From positions 12,153,707-12,217,706 of the forward strand of contig NC_089581.1 of the NCBI RefSeq assembly GCF_019320115.1: a stretch of DNA of 64,000 bases, in the 5' to 3' direction. The translations under genes were made by a program, and so were the position numbers. The notes under the pieces are model-generated. The model had not been told where the DNA came from and did no database searches. It worked only from the letters and a program-made list of their open reading frames with translations. Every line of letters begins with the position of its first letter. Positions within the stretch are counted from its first letter, which is position 1. Below, one piece after another: positions 37,901-49,546 of this stretch. Source of the DNA: Miscanthus floridulus. Taxonomy: Eukaryota; Streptophyta; Magnoliopsida; Poales; Poaceae.

Positions 37901-38534
37901 GGCCCTGCAGCCCAATTCGGCGGCCGCCGGCCCCCTACGGCCCCTGCGGTTGGCCCCGCGCCGGCTCCTCGCTAGGGCCAGGCGTGGCCAAGCGCGGCTT
38001 CCGAGCCCCTGTGGCGGCGATCCAGCATGCACGGCCGGCGGCCACCGCTCGTGCGGTGTTGCGATGTCGATCTGGAAGAGAGAAGAGGATGATGGGGAGA
38101 AGAGGGATCGGCATCAGCACGACGGGGCAACTGAAATCAACGCGAGCCTACAGGCGCATGCGCGTGGGAGGTCCGCGGAGGGCAGACACGCTAAACCTGA
38201 GCCGTCGGATTTGGACGAGTAATAAGAGAGAATGGCTAAGAGATAATTTGGTGCATCTGTTTTGATGGTGTTATATTTTCTGGGTGTATTCATAGGTGTG
38301 GATATAGCATTAGTCATGACTGTGGAGCAAACATTTATTGTGTGGCTATAGATTTATTCTAACTGGTGTATTATAGGATAGGGTAGATTAGTTGTACGTA
38401 TTAGACCTAGCCTAGATTTGATTTGATTGTCCTGCACGGGTAAGCCGTGTCCGATAAATCGTGTCTGTTCGTTTACATTTTATTGCATATAGTCACATTA
38501 TATATTCTACTAGACATCTCATATTTCTACTAAA

Positions 38535-38672
38535 GGCCCAGTTCGCTTGTCTTAAAAATGGCTTGTTCGGCTTCTTTTTTCAGCCGGAACAGTGTTTTTC
38601 TCTCACAACAATTTAGCCGGAACAGTGTTTTTCAGCCAGTTTCAGCCAAGTTTCAGACCAGCGAACGGGGCC
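38535..38672. mobile_element. Short MITE of the GGCC..TTCGGC family
   Basis: Starts GGCCCAGTTCGCTTGTC and ends ACCAGCGAACGGGGCC; the interior 'cagccggaacagtgtttttc' is shared with 17559-17695. Confidence 0.75.
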
Positions 38673-39019
38673 TTAAAGTAGAGAATGCGAAAAAAATTAG
38701 TTTTATGCGTCCATGAACTTATGCAAATATGCATTGTCAAATACGCAAAAATCTAGGGCCTATTTATTTGCCTGGACTGAGCTAGCCTAGACATATGAGT
38801 AGAGACTGGGTATTCTCATGTGCAACTCCCCAACCGTGCACCAAAGGGTCGCACGCTGGGCAGCCATTGCTAGGGCGTCGTGTGTCAGGCGACCGCAGGC
38901 TGGAGATCGCCTTCTGGCGCCTTCCCTATGCGCTAGTGACCGGCAGGGAGGGAGAGAGAGGGAGAGAAAGGGAGGATAATGGGACCGTGCATCTATTCCC
39001 TCTCGCGGCGACCTACTAT

Positions 39020-39259
39020 GGCCTTATTTAGTTCTAAAAACTTTTTCTAAAAAGTGCTACAGTAGTTATCACATCAAATCTTACGATACGTGCATGGAGC
39101 ATTAAATGTAGACAAAAAAAATTAATTGCACAGTTTGGTTGGAAATGGCGAGATGAAAGTTTTGAGCCTAATTGGTCCATGATTGAATACTAATTGCCAA
39201 ATAAAAACGAAAGTGCTACAGTAGCCAAAATCTCAAACTTCACCCAACTAAACAAGGCC
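39020..39259. mobile_element. Tourist-like MITE, TSD TAT
   Basis: Left end GGCCTTATTTAGTTC and right end CAACTAAACAAGGCC, flanked by TAT on both sides (39017-39019 and 39260-39262). Contains the paired 'agtgctacagtag' motif near each end. Confidence 0.85.
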
Positions 39260-39381
39260 TATATGGTCTTATGCCGAACGGTGAAAATTATTTTCACTGT
39301 CGATTCAAAAGAAAAACCGGCGTTGAAAACTTTTCTAACTTCAACCATCAATTTTAAAATTTTGTACTTGTTGACAACATA

Positions 39382-39510
39382 GGCCTCATTCGCTTCGCTG
39401 AAAAAACAAGTCGAAACACTATTCTGGCTTATTTGTTGTGAGAGAAAAACACTGTTACAACTAAAAAAACCAACTGAAAAAGACGGATTATAAGATAAAC
39501 AAACAGGGCC
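39382..39510. mobile_element. Short MITE, 'gagagaaaaacactgtt' family
   Basis: Begins GGCCTCATTCGCTTCGCTG and ends AAACAAACAGGGCC. Same core as 16314 and 28035. Confidence 0.72.
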
Positions 39511-39880
39511 ATAAGATTTATGTTTTAAGATTCACTAGGATGAATACTTTCATAATATATAATTTACATGTAAAACTACATCGATTTCTTAGAATTGGTG
39601 ATCAAAGGTTGATTTAGGATACAGAAAAAAGAATGTAGAGTAGAAACCAACAGCGCATTCCAGCTACGTCACTGTAGCGTCCATTGAGCGGAGCTGGCGG
39701 ACCCTCAGAACCATGGTTCCGGCGGTGGCTTCTTTTTTTCCATGTTTTTGGAAGAAACCAGAGCCATTTTTTGGCTTGCGATAGTGTTACACATTGCACA
39801 GTGCTATACTGCAGGAGTCGGAGCAACTGGATTAATTGTTAGCATCACTGATGTTTGAGCAGCGAGGACGAGTCAAACGC

Positions 39881-40014
39881 TCTGTTCGTTTGGCCGTGGC
39901 TTATCGTAAATGATTGTAAATTTCTAGCCAAAATAGTATTTTTCTCTCATACAAACTGGTCAGCAGTACTTCTTCACGAACCAGCAATGATACGAACCAG
40001 CCAACCGAACAGGC
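39881..40014. mobile_element. Short MITE of the TGTTCG family
   Basis: Begins TCTGTTCGTTTGGCCGTG and ends CCAACCGAACAGGC, with 'atagtatttttctctcata' inside. Confidence 0.7.
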
Positions 40015-40578
40015 TGCAAACCGGTTGCAGCGGGTGTTGGAGGAGCAGGATGTCTGAGGGCACCCGCAATAGTTGAGCCAGCTTGCTAGCTCATGGATAG
40101 CCAACAAGTAACTTATATAGACATCTAAACTCAAAATAAATAGCAAGATATTCAAAATCAGTCTTTAACAGAATATCTATACGGGAGATCTATTTTGGGT
40201 TGTCTAAGAGGCACAACCCAAATATAGACATCTTCTCTCCTAAAAACTTATTTATAAAAAGTATACTCTTCTAAATCTTGTTGTCGAAGAAGATGCCGAA
40301 TGGGTATTGAATATTTTGTCTATAACACTGTCAAAAAATAAATGAGTTTTGTATTTTAGATGCTGTGGATAGCCTAAGAGATAGCAGTACATGAGACATC
40401 ATGTATTCCTGTCCAGCTGTCTAGCTCAAAGCTCCTGAAGCTCTAGCCATGGTTGTTGGTAGGCATGTAGCCATGCTCGTGCTGCTCTGCACTGTGCTCA
40501 TGCCGGTTCACTGAGCAGTCGTGCCGCTGCCACAGGCTCGCGCAGTCGCGCCGCATCCGGTCTCCGCCATCCCGCGCT

Positions 40579-40865
40579 CGCCTCGCATACTGTGCGCCGC
40601 CGCCACCGGTCTGCCGCTGCTGCATGCCGGCGGCCTCGTTCCTCCCCGCCGTGGTTCATCGCTGGTGGCCTCGCCTCGGATACTACGCGCCGCCGCCACC
40701 GGTCTGCCGCTGATGCCTGCTGCACGCCGACGGTCTCGTCCCTCCCCGCCGTGGTTCATCACTGGCGGCCTCGCCTCGCATACTGCGCGCCGCCGCCACC
40801 GGTCCGCTGCTGCTGCACGCCGGCGGCCTCGTCCCTCCCCGCCGTGGTTTCGCTGGTGGCCTCGT
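40579..40865. repeat. GC-rich tandem repeat, three ~95-bp units
   Basis: Units start at 40579, 40672 and 40772 with 'cgcctcg.atactgcgcg' and run through 'gccgccgccaccggtc' and 'cctccccgccgtggtt'; a partial fourth follows at 40861. Frames stay open on both strands because of composition, so several long artefactual ORFs arise here. It may derive from a repeated coding sequence but no product is recognised. Confidence 0.8.
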
Positions 40866-41099
40866 TCCTCCCACCGGTCCGCTGTCGTCGGGGGTTCGTG
40901 GCTTCGTGCAGCGACGAAGCCAGGAATCGACGAAGCCAGGGCTGGCTTCCTCTTCTTCTTCCTCCAGCCCCTCCTTGCCTTCTTCTTCCTCCTCATGGCG
41001 GTAGCCCGGGCTAAGCCCGGGCTCCATGTAAATCATGGCCGTAGGGGGGGCTGGAGCACGGGTAGCCCCCCCGCTGGCTTCGTGTGATGTGCGCATGGG

Positions 41100-41730
41100 T
41101 GGGCCTGCGTGCCTCGTACTGCATTCGAGTATAGCGCCGAAACAAGAGCTAGCTCTTCATTTTTTTTTTCTGTTCTCCCTCCTCCACCTGAGCAAAATGA
41201 TGACCTTCTATGAGCTAAGCACTGTTGCTGGTGCCCTCATGGAAGAACAGCTTGTCGAGAGCTTTCCAGCTCAACCCAGTACTGGATCGTATAAGATTAG
41301 CACCACGAGGCTTCAATCAATCGCTTTAATTTGGGGGAACGTCGTATATGATGATGATTCACCCAGGACCAGGATGAATGAGGTAATTACCTCTGCATGT
41401 TCCTTCGTTTGCATTGCCTTTGTTCATGTCTGACGACTGTAGCACCATCCACAGCACCCAAACTCCTTCTATTGCTTTCTCCGTGACAGACACTTGACGT
41501 TATTGGTTTATCCGGCTGATACTTTGTCGCAGTTGTTGTTGGCCTCCCACTGGCAGATGCTTTGCTGCATGCTGAGTGTGCCATAATTGTTCTCCATACA
41601 GACGCTTCGCTGCAGTGGGAACCTTCGCTTCTTCTTCGACGCATGCTTAGTCGTCGGTGGAATCCTGACGGATGCTTTGCTGCAACTAGATCTTTGGTCC
41701 CCTCTCTGGCACATTTGTTGTCGAGAGCGT
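41100..41730. other. Possible isolated exon of unknown gene (41200-41382)
   Basis: An open stretch beginning ATGATGACCTTCTATGAGC encodes about 61 residues (YELSTVAGALMEEQLVESFP...) and ends at GAG followed by gtaatt, a plausible splice donor. No partner exon or homologue is recognised, so this could be a captured exon or chance. Confidence 0.25.
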
Positions 41731-41731
41731 G

Positions 41732-42522
41732 TTGGCTCTCTTCTTGGCGGAGTCTTGGCCACCGTGGTCTTTGTTGGCGGATGCTTCGTCGCTGTTGTTG
41801 TTAGATGCTTGTCTCTCTTCATTGGTTGGATACTTTACTACCAAGATATTGTCTAGTTTATAGGTAACCATTGTGTTGTTGTTTTTTATTCCTACAGGCT
41901 CGGTTGGTAGGTTTTGGGTATTGAAGGTAGTCGCTCTTTTTCTTTCTTCTTTTATTGTTTCTTAAGTCGTATTCCAGGTTACTCGCCACTAGTGGTTTGT
42001 AATCTATGCTATGAGAGCTCTCTTACTGCTGTGTCATGTAGTTTACTCATTTTAATGAAAAGCGGGCTATATTTTCTGATCGTAAAATATTATAAGATAT
42101 TTTATTTTTTCTAGATACATTCAGTTGGCTCTCTTCTTGGCGGAGGCTTGGCCACCGTGGTCTTTGTTGGCGGATGCTTCGTCGCTGTTGTTGTTAGATG
42201 CTTGTCTCTCTTCATTAGTTGGATACTTTACTACCAAGGTATTGTCTAGTTTATAGGTAACCACTGTGTTGTTGTTTTTTATTCCTACAGGCTCGGTTGG
42301 TAGGTTTTGGGTATTGAAGGTAGTCGCTCTTTTTCTTTCTTCTTTTATTGTTTCTTAAGTCGTATTCCAGGTTACTCGCCACTAGCATAGTGGTTTGTAA
42401 TCTATGCTATGAGGGCTCTCTTACTGCTGTGTCATGTAGTTTACTCATTTTAATGAAAAACGGGCTATATTTTCCGATCGTAAAATATTATAAGATATTT
42501 TATTTTTTCTAGATACATTCAA
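41732..42522. repeat. Near-perfect 393-bp tandem duplication
   Basis: Unit 1 is 41732-42124 and unit 2 is 42125-42522, both beginning 'ttggctctcttcttggcgga' and ending 'ctagatacattca'. They differ at only a handful of positions plus a five-base insertion near 42386. The unit contains 'cattttaatgaaaa.cgggc', reminiscent of a LINE 3' region, but no coding sequence. Confidence 0.88.
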
Positions 42523-42886
42523 CTGTTGGCTGCAGCTACATAAACTCCTCTCACGACTTACTGTAGGAACAGATAAAAAAGCTATAGTGAGCACAACCAT
42601 TGCTTTTACCATATATCTATACATATCATATAGAGTAAAATATATCGGAGGTCCATTAATTTTTGTTGGGGTGTCATCTAGGTCCATCAACTTTGAAACT
42701 GTATTTTTTGGTCCATGAATTTTTAAAATGGTTCACTGCAAGTCCATGCTATTTATTTAACCTTAAATCCAACGTATATGTGCAGAAAACCTCCCTACCT
42801 TTCTATGTGGAGCAAGCTCAGGTCCTGGCGCCGCAACGACACCAACACCAAATGTACGCTGGCGTGCGTGTGCGTGTGCGTGGTGC

Positions 42887-43735
42887 ATGTGCACGCTTTG
42901 GCGTCGGTCGTGGACGACCGAGGGCTCCTCCTCCCGCAAGCGCTCCGTCCGCGCTCGTTCACGGGCTTCTTCGCCAACGTCGTCCGCGCCGCCACCAAAC
43001 CGTGGAGGCCTCACCCTCACCCCGGTTTCCTGCCCCCACCGGCCTCCAACATCGTATGCGCACTGCGAGAAGCGCATCCTGGTGGTGCTCCACTGCTCGG
43101 AGGGCACGTACGACATGGTCAAGCTCCCGACCGACGAGGCAGAACTCCACGTCTCGTCGGGCCTCCCCGTGGACTCTATCTTCGCGAGAACCAACGACAG
43201 GGTGCTGCTGCGGTACGCGAGCGTCGACGCGTTCCGCGTGAAGGTGTGGGCGCTGCAAGAATCGGCGGATGGCGGTGGACAGCTAGAGTGGACGCTGACG
43301 CACGACAAGGACCTCGCCGTGCACGCGCGCATGCGGGACCTACTTCATCACGCACCGTCCAACTGCGTTCCGCTCTCCACTGGAGAAGGGAGAGGTGGAG
43401 GCCGAGGCAAGAGCGTCTGGTTCTCCGACGAGGACACCGAGGAAGTTGGCAGTGGTGACGTGGGTGACGGGTGCTCCGCCTCCTAGCGGTGGATGAGGTG
43501 CTCAACGTCGGGGCTGGCGCCCAGACTCAGTTCTCGATCCTGGGGTGTCACCGGAGCAAGGAGGTGATCTTCCTCATCGCCAGCGCGTTCCACGTCGTGG
43601 CGTACCATCTCAGCGATGGAAGGTGCAATACCTGGGTCGTATTATGTCGCTGGGCGATGGTGACCATGTTGAGGCCGCGATCCCTTACCGCCCGTGCACT
43701 GTCGACGCCCTCTCCAGCTACACCTGGTGAGTCTT
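42887..43735 (+). pseudogene. F-box-associated (C-terminal) gene fragment captured by the Pack-MULE
   Basis: The plus strand encodes ILVVLHCSEGTYDMVKLPTD, then a stretch of varied ordinary protein sequence (VLLRYASVDAFRVKVWALQE), then in another frame FSILGCHRSKEVIFLIASAF and VVAYHLSDG, and in a third YLGRIMSLGDGDHVEAA. Successive frameshifts near 43470 and 43620 break it. The pattern resembles the C-terminal, F-box-associated part of grass F-box proteins (moderate recall). The first 135 bases lie inside the left inverted arm. No F-box motif is included. The captured segment may be transcribed from the arm but cannot make the full protein. Confidence 0.5.
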
Positions 43736-44974
43736 CTCTTCGCATGAGCGAAGTCATTTTCTTCCCCCTGATCACAGCAAAGACCGTTAACAAAAATGTG
43801 CTCAACGACTAGCAGCAAGATTTGAAATCAATTCAAACCGTGTGCAATGTTTATTTTGAACTTTTAGCCTTTCACACATACTGCAAAATCGAGCTTGTCC
43901 ATAACTAGCAAATTGAACATCTGATATATATAGCTGGAAGTAGATCACACTGAAACATTTGTGCACTGCCGTTTTTGTATTAGAGAAGTTATCGATTCAT
44001 GTGTACCCAATTGTATGTTTCCGACTCGACCTAATCGAATTTCACCCTTGTTCATGTTCAGCCCTTTCCCATCCCTGGAGGCCGCCAACAACAACAAGAC
44101 TTGTCGATTGGACCGCAGCGGCTGCTAGCCTGCAAAGACTTCAGTTTCAGTTTCTAGTACTACTAGTTCTGTTAATTTGCTGTTACTTGGATTTGGGTGT
44201 GCTACTTTATGTAGCAGTAGCATGAGATTTTTGTTTGGATTAAAATTAATTAGACTACTAGTTTGCTTCATGATTTGTGCAGAGTTTTTTTTTCCTTTTG
44301 AAAATCCACCGGAGTACGTCTATATATCGCTAATTCGCTATTATTAAATTAACAAAGATCGTGTATTTCGCTGGCTCCTGGCTGTGATGGCCAAACAAAC
44401 GTTTCATCACCACGCAAATCGTACGGTGTCGGCGCTCACCCCATGCCTCCAACTTCCCACCTGCGCGAGCCCGTAGCTTCGCTCCTTCTCTTCGCCCTGG
44501 CCACTCCCTCCCAGACGTGAGACGATAGCCTCCCTCCCATGCACGCACGCTATCATAGCCTCGGCCGCACGAGCTATGCAGCAGCATCTGCTTCTTCTCG
44601 CAAGGCGGCGCGTCGCGCGCTCCACGCGGCGGTGCCCGCTTTCGGTCACATGCAGAGTCAGCGCGGTAGCGCGCCGCTCGGGCTCGCTACCCCTGCCGCG
44701 CAGCACATTGGGCATATGCTGGCCGAGGGCCTCCGGCCGGGCGCGCTCGAGCTCGCCGCGACGACCAGGTCGGCCTCGGCACTCCCGGGCGGCAGCGGCG
44801 GCGCCGCCCTCGCGGGGTGCCTCCACGGGCTCGCCGTGGGTGAGGGTGAGGCCTCCACGGTTTGGTGGCGGCGTAGACGACATTGGCGAAGAAGCCCGGG
44901 AACGAGCATGGACGGAGTGCGTGCGGGAGGAGGAGCCCTCGGTCGTCCACGACCGCACGCCAGAGCGTGCACAC

Positions 44975-46793
44975 TGAAAGCTCTAGTTTGGTTTTGGTGA
45001 ATTGATGAAACCCTAAGTGCTAACCTAGTTTATCAAGTGATCATGAGATAGGTAGCACACTCCAAGTGATGAAGCAAATGAAGATCATAGCATGATGATG
45101 TTGATATCATAATGATGATCAAGTGCTTGGACTTGGAAAGAAGAAAGAGAAAAACAAAAAGCTCAAGGCAAAGGTATAAACCATAGAAGCTATTTTGTTT
45201 TAGTGATCAAGACACTTAGAGAGTGTGATCACATTTAGGTTTGATAGCCGTACTATTAAGAGGGGTGAAACTCGTATCGGAATGCGGTTATCAAAGTGCC
45301 ACTAGATGCTCTAACTCATTGCATATGCATTTAGGATCTAGTGGAATGCTAACACCCTTAAAAATGTTTGTGAAAATATGCTAACACATGTGCACAAGGT
45401 GATACACTTGTTGGTTGGCACATTTGAGCAAGGGTGGAGAAGTTAGAAGTGAAATGGAGTTGGTCGCAATGATGCTGGCGTCGGTCAACTGACCGGACGC
45501 TGGGTCGCTCTGCGACCGGACGCTGAAGGGCTGGATCCGGTTGTGTTGTCGGTCGGCATAGTGATTAGGGTTAAGCATCGGACGCTGGGCAGTGTCCGGT
45601 CAAGCATGACTGGACGCGTCCGGTCGGTAAAAACATGTTTTGGACCCTTACTGTAAACGACTGGACGCTAGGGGTCCAGCGTCCAGTCAGCTCTGTCGGA
45701 GCATCCGATCAACATGTCGACCGTTGAGATCAAACGTTCACAGTTGAACGCAAGGGACACGTGGCCGCCATCGGGCGACCGGACGCTGAGGAGCTATGTC
45801 CGGTCAGTTGGACCGGAGCATCCGGTCGGCTCGTGTTATGCCCAGCGAAGGGGTATAACGGCTCTATTTCATGGAGGCTTCTATTTAAGCCCCATGGCCG
45901 ACTATAGTTCACCATCTTTGGCCATTTTCATTGACATAGCAACCTTGTGAGCTTAGCCAAAGCCCTCCCACTCATCTCTATCATTGATTCATCATCATAG
46001 TGAGATTAGGAGTGAATCCAAGTGCATTGCTTGAGTATTTGCATCTAGAGGCACTTGATGTTCGTGTTTCGCTGTGGGTTTCGCTTGTTACTCTTGGTGG
46101 TTGCCACCACCTAGACGCTTGGAGCAGCGAGGATCGTCGAGCGGAGGGTGGTGATTGTCTCTGGCTCTAATCATGGTGATTGTGAGGGGTTCTTGACCTT
46201 TCCCCGGCGGAGCGCCAAAAGGTACTCTAGTGGATTGCTCATGGCTTGTGTGATCCTCATCTTGTGTTGGTTGTGCGGCACCCTATTGAGGGTTTGGCGT
46301 GTGAAGCCAATTAGCGCGTGAACCTCCAAGTGAGTGAATCACCACAACGAGGACTAGCTTGCCGGCAAGCAAGTGAACCTCGGTAAAAATCATTGTGTTC
46401 ATCATTGATTCCGAGGTGATTAGTCTCTATTGTTATTCATCCTTGTGATTGATTGGTTCTTTCATCTACACGGCGGTATAACCCTCTTAATCACTCTCTT
46501 TACTTTACCGCAAACTAGTTGACAAGCTCTTTAGTGTAGCTAGTTGTGAGAGCTTGCTTGCTTGGTTGGTGTGGCTCTTTAGTTAGTCTTTGAGAGCACA
46601 CTAACATAGGGTAGTGTCATAGCTCTTGTGTGAATCGACACTATCTAAACTAGAATTATGGTAGGTGGCTTGCATTTTGAGTAGGCTAGCGCAACACTTG
46701 CTTCGGCTCATAATTGTCTAACTATTTTGTTAAGTGTTGTTATAGAAATTTTATTAGGCTATTCACCCCCCCTCTAGCCATTAGGACCTTTCA
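44975..46793 (+). mobile_element. Copia-type solo LTR, 1819 bp, TSD CACAC
   Basis: Begins TGAAAGCTCTAGTTTGG and ends GCCATTAGGACCTTTCA, flanked by CACAC at 44970-44974 and 46794-46798. The interior carries many 'gaccggacgctg' and 'gtccggtc' repeats (45480-45840). Length, ends and repeats resemble SIRE/Maximus-type Ty1/copia LTRs of grasses (inference). It interrupts the right arm of the Pack-MULE; the corresponding left arm shows the uninterrupted sequence. Confidence 0.9.
45478..45845. repeat. Dispersed GACCGGACGCTG motif cluster in the copia LTR
   Basis: At least eight direct or inverted variants of 'accggacgctg'/'gcgtccggtc' occur in 370 bp, interspersed with unique spacers. Confidence 0.75.
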
Positions 46794-47218
46794 CACACGC
46801 ACCACGCACACGCACACGCACGCCAGTGTACATTTGGTGTTGGTGCCGTTGCGTGAGGCGTCAGGACCTGAGCTTGCTCGACATAGAAAGGTAGGGGGGT
46901 TTCTACAAATATACGTTAGATTTAAGGTTAAATAAATGGCATGGATCTGCAGTGAACCATTTTAAAAGTTCATGGACTCAAAAATGCAGTTTCAAAGTTG
47001 ATGGACCTAGATGACAACTCAAGGAAAGTTAATGAACCTCTGGTGCATTTTACTCTATCATATATCTAAGTTCATAACAAAAGTTATGTATTAAAAAAGT
47101 CAAGACATCTTATAATTTGGATGGAAATAGTAGCAAGCAAGATCATCTTTTGTCTTAATTCTATCTATCGTGAGACCTTACCATCTGACACTATATTCTC
47201 ATGTGTGCTACCATATTT

Positions 47219-47513
47219 GGGTGGTGTTTAAATTCAGGGCTAAAGTTTAGGGTTGTCATATGAGAGTGTTCGGATAGTAATAATAAAATAAATTACAAAA
47301 GTCCTCGCGAGCCGAATTTATTAAGCCTAATTAATCTGGCTGTAGCTTTACTGTAGCACCACATTGTCAAATCATAGACTAATTAGGCTTAAAAAATTTA
47401 TAATCTATACAATTAGTTATTTTTAGTCTATATTTAATACTCTATTTAAATACCAAACATACACCATACAGTGTGATAGGGACTATACTTTAAAGAGAGG
47501 AACTGAACAAGGC
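47219..47513. mobile_element. Tourist-like MITE
   Basis: Left end with GGTGGTGTTTAAATTC and right end GAACTGAACAAGGCC; contains 'tttattaagcctaattaat' and its inverse 'gactaattaggctt', and 'tatatttaatactct'. It lies between the Pack-MULE and the gypsy element. Exact ends are approximate. Confidence 0.68.
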
Positions 47514-47612
47514 CTTGATCACCATCGAGTGGGGAGTTCTAGGTCTGGTGCCCACATGCATGGATCTCTCTTCAGTTGATGGTGGCTCAGGCACATCGAT
47601 CAAAGAAACAAC

Positions 47613-47930
47613 TGTGAGCGATAGGAGTTGGAGACAGGAAGAACTAGGAAGTAGAATCAGAGGAAGAAGAAGAAGGAACCAGAGGCAGCGCTGAAGAGTT
47701 CTTAGTTTTATGAACGGGTTCAGAGTTTACAAAATGTTAGATGATTCTCTCCCTTCCTCACACCAGTTGATATATCATTACAGAGGCTCTGCCTCAGTCA
47801 CGCATGCAAGCACCGAACAGATCAAACCCATTGCTCGTCGACTACCCGCGGGTTGGGCTTCCTGGGCCTTCTTCCTCTGGGCTAGTTTCCGAGCGCTCCA
47901 TCTTGGGTTGTGTTGCTACGGTGGCTGACA
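47613..47930 (-). repeat. 3' LTR of the gypsy element
   Basis: On the minus strand begins TGTCAGCCACCGTAGC and ends CGCTCACA; matches 53015-53330 throughout. Confidence 0.93.
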
Positions 47931-47945
47931 TCCCCTCCCCCTTGG
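47931..47945 (-). other. Polypurine tract
   Basis: The minus strand reads CCAAGGGGGAGGGGA immediately before the 3' LTR, the expected plus-strand priming site of the element. Confidence 0.85.
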
Positions 47946-47959
47946 AACACTGCTTGCCC

Positions 47960-49303
47960 CCAAGCAGTGGCGCGTGGATACTCCTGGTGAACAACTTCAA
48001 AATCTTCCTAGGTAGCTAATGCCGACGGTAGATTGTTCCATTTGACAAGGACCTGAGGTATAGTAGAAGAACCACGGGCGACCATACGAGTCTGTAGAAC
48101 CTGTTCTAGAGCCAAGTGGATGGCAAAGTTAGACGATAGGGTGGGGATTACCTGATGATTGGCACCAACAGCCTTCTTCAATTGTGAAACATGAAAAACC
48201 GGATGAATCACCGAGTGAGTAGGCAAGTCAAGCTTATAAGCCACTGAGTCGATCCAAGCCAGAATACGGAATGGTCCGAAGAAGCGGAAAGCACGTTTTT
48301 GATGGGAACGAGGTGCCAGGGAAGTTTGGACATACGGCTGTAGCTTAAGGTAGACGAGATCACCTACTGCAAAACTGCGCTCTAACCGATGTTGATAAGA
48401 CTGTTTCTTCATTTGTTGCTTGGCCCGGTTGAGGTGATGTTGAAGAAGCTGGTCCATCCACTGACGGTCTAAAGCCCAGCCAATGACTTTTGGATGTGAG
48501 ACAGCAGAAATGTCAAGAGCCAGGAAACGCGGAGGATATCCATAGAGCGCCTCAAAGGGCGAGCGACCGATGGCCGAATGGAAGCAGGAATTATACCAAA
48601 ATTCCGCAGATGGCAACCACTGACTCCATTTGTTGGGGCAGGCATGGACAAAGCACCACAAATAAGTTTTTAGGCACTGGTTAAGCCGCTCTGTCTGACC
48701 ATCGGATTGGGGGTGATAAGCGGTGCTGTGGCAAAGGGAGACATCCACAAGCTTGAACAGCTCTGACTAAAAGTGACTTGTAAAGATACGGTCATGATCC
48801 GAAATGATAGAGCTCGGAAGGCCATGTAATCGATAAACATGCTGAAAGAACGACTTAGCAACTGTGACAGCAGTGAAAGGGTGACGGAGGGGAATGAAAT
48901 GGCCATACTTGGTCAATAGATCGACTATTACCAGCACACAGTTGAAGGATTGAGATAATGGAAGTCCCTCGATGAAATCCATCGATATCACTTGCCACGC
49001 CAAATCAGGAATCAACAAGGGCTGCAAGAGGCCTGGAGATCTGGTTCTATCATACTTGGACTGTTGACAGATGGCACAGGACTACGCAAAATGCTTGACT
49101 GTAGTTTTCATACCTCTCCATGCAAAACATTGCTTGATCCTCATATATGTGACTGGTATGCCAGAATGGCCGCCCCATGAACTAAAGTGAAATAGGGAGA
49201 TAAGCTGTTGTTGGAATGCCGGGTCATCGCCAATCCAGACGCGGCCCTTATAACGGAGTAAGCCAGACTGTAGGGAATAATGAGGTATAGCCACCGAGTC
49301 CAC
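47960..49303 (-). pseudogene. Integrase region of the gypsy element
   Basis: Minus-strand frames give the zinc-binding N-terminal part (HSGIPVTYMRIKQCFAWRG, 49303-49082), the catalytic core with its first Asp in MDFIEGLPLS (49027-48767) and second in SDHD, and the third catalytic residue in the DGQTERLN block (48748 onwards), followed by a long C-terminal part with FGPFRIL and HPVFHVSQLK. A stop truncates the chromodomain-like tail after VKWNNLPSALAT at about 48008, and further stops separate the blocks. The order fits chromovirus integrases. Confidence 0.85.
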
Positions 49304-49546
49304 TCACAACTTGGTCAGCAAGGAGGCAGCAAAAGAGTCCTGTCGATAACTGGCCAGCACTGCAGAGATCCAGGAGGGTACCAAAGAGGTGACGGCCGCA
49401 CACACAGCTGGACGGGAGGGGTGACGAGACAATGCATCCGCTACCCTGTTATCCGAACCTAAGCGGTATACAATGCGGTATTGGAGGCCCAGCAGTTTGG
49501 AGAAAACCCTTTGTTGCCAGTGAGTATGCAGTCACTGATCAGTGAG

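Larger units (their letters stand above)
42633..47055. mobile_element. Pack-MULE, 4423 bp, perfect 9-bp TSD TATCATATA
   Basis: Left terminus GAGTAAAATATATCGGAGG and right terminus ending CATTTTACTC are inverted, and TATCATATA flanks both sides (42624-42632, 47056-47064), the signature of Mutator-like elements. The inverted arms are long, about 390-400 bp: left 42633 to about 43022; right about 44839-44974 continuing at 46794-47055 after an interrupting solo LTR. No MURA transposase is present; between the arms lies captured gene sequence. Removing the solo LTR gives an ancestral element of about 2.6 kb. Confidence 0.92.

Noticed and set aside
33860..38500. A complete Helitron
   Set aside because: The left phrase is suggestive, but I found no CTRRT 3' end with a convincing hairpin, so boundaries and type cannot be supported.
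40508..41096. Several overlapping frames over 100 codons on both strands
   Set aside because: They arise from the GC-rich ~95-bp tandem repeat; all frames stay open by composition and none resembles a protein family.
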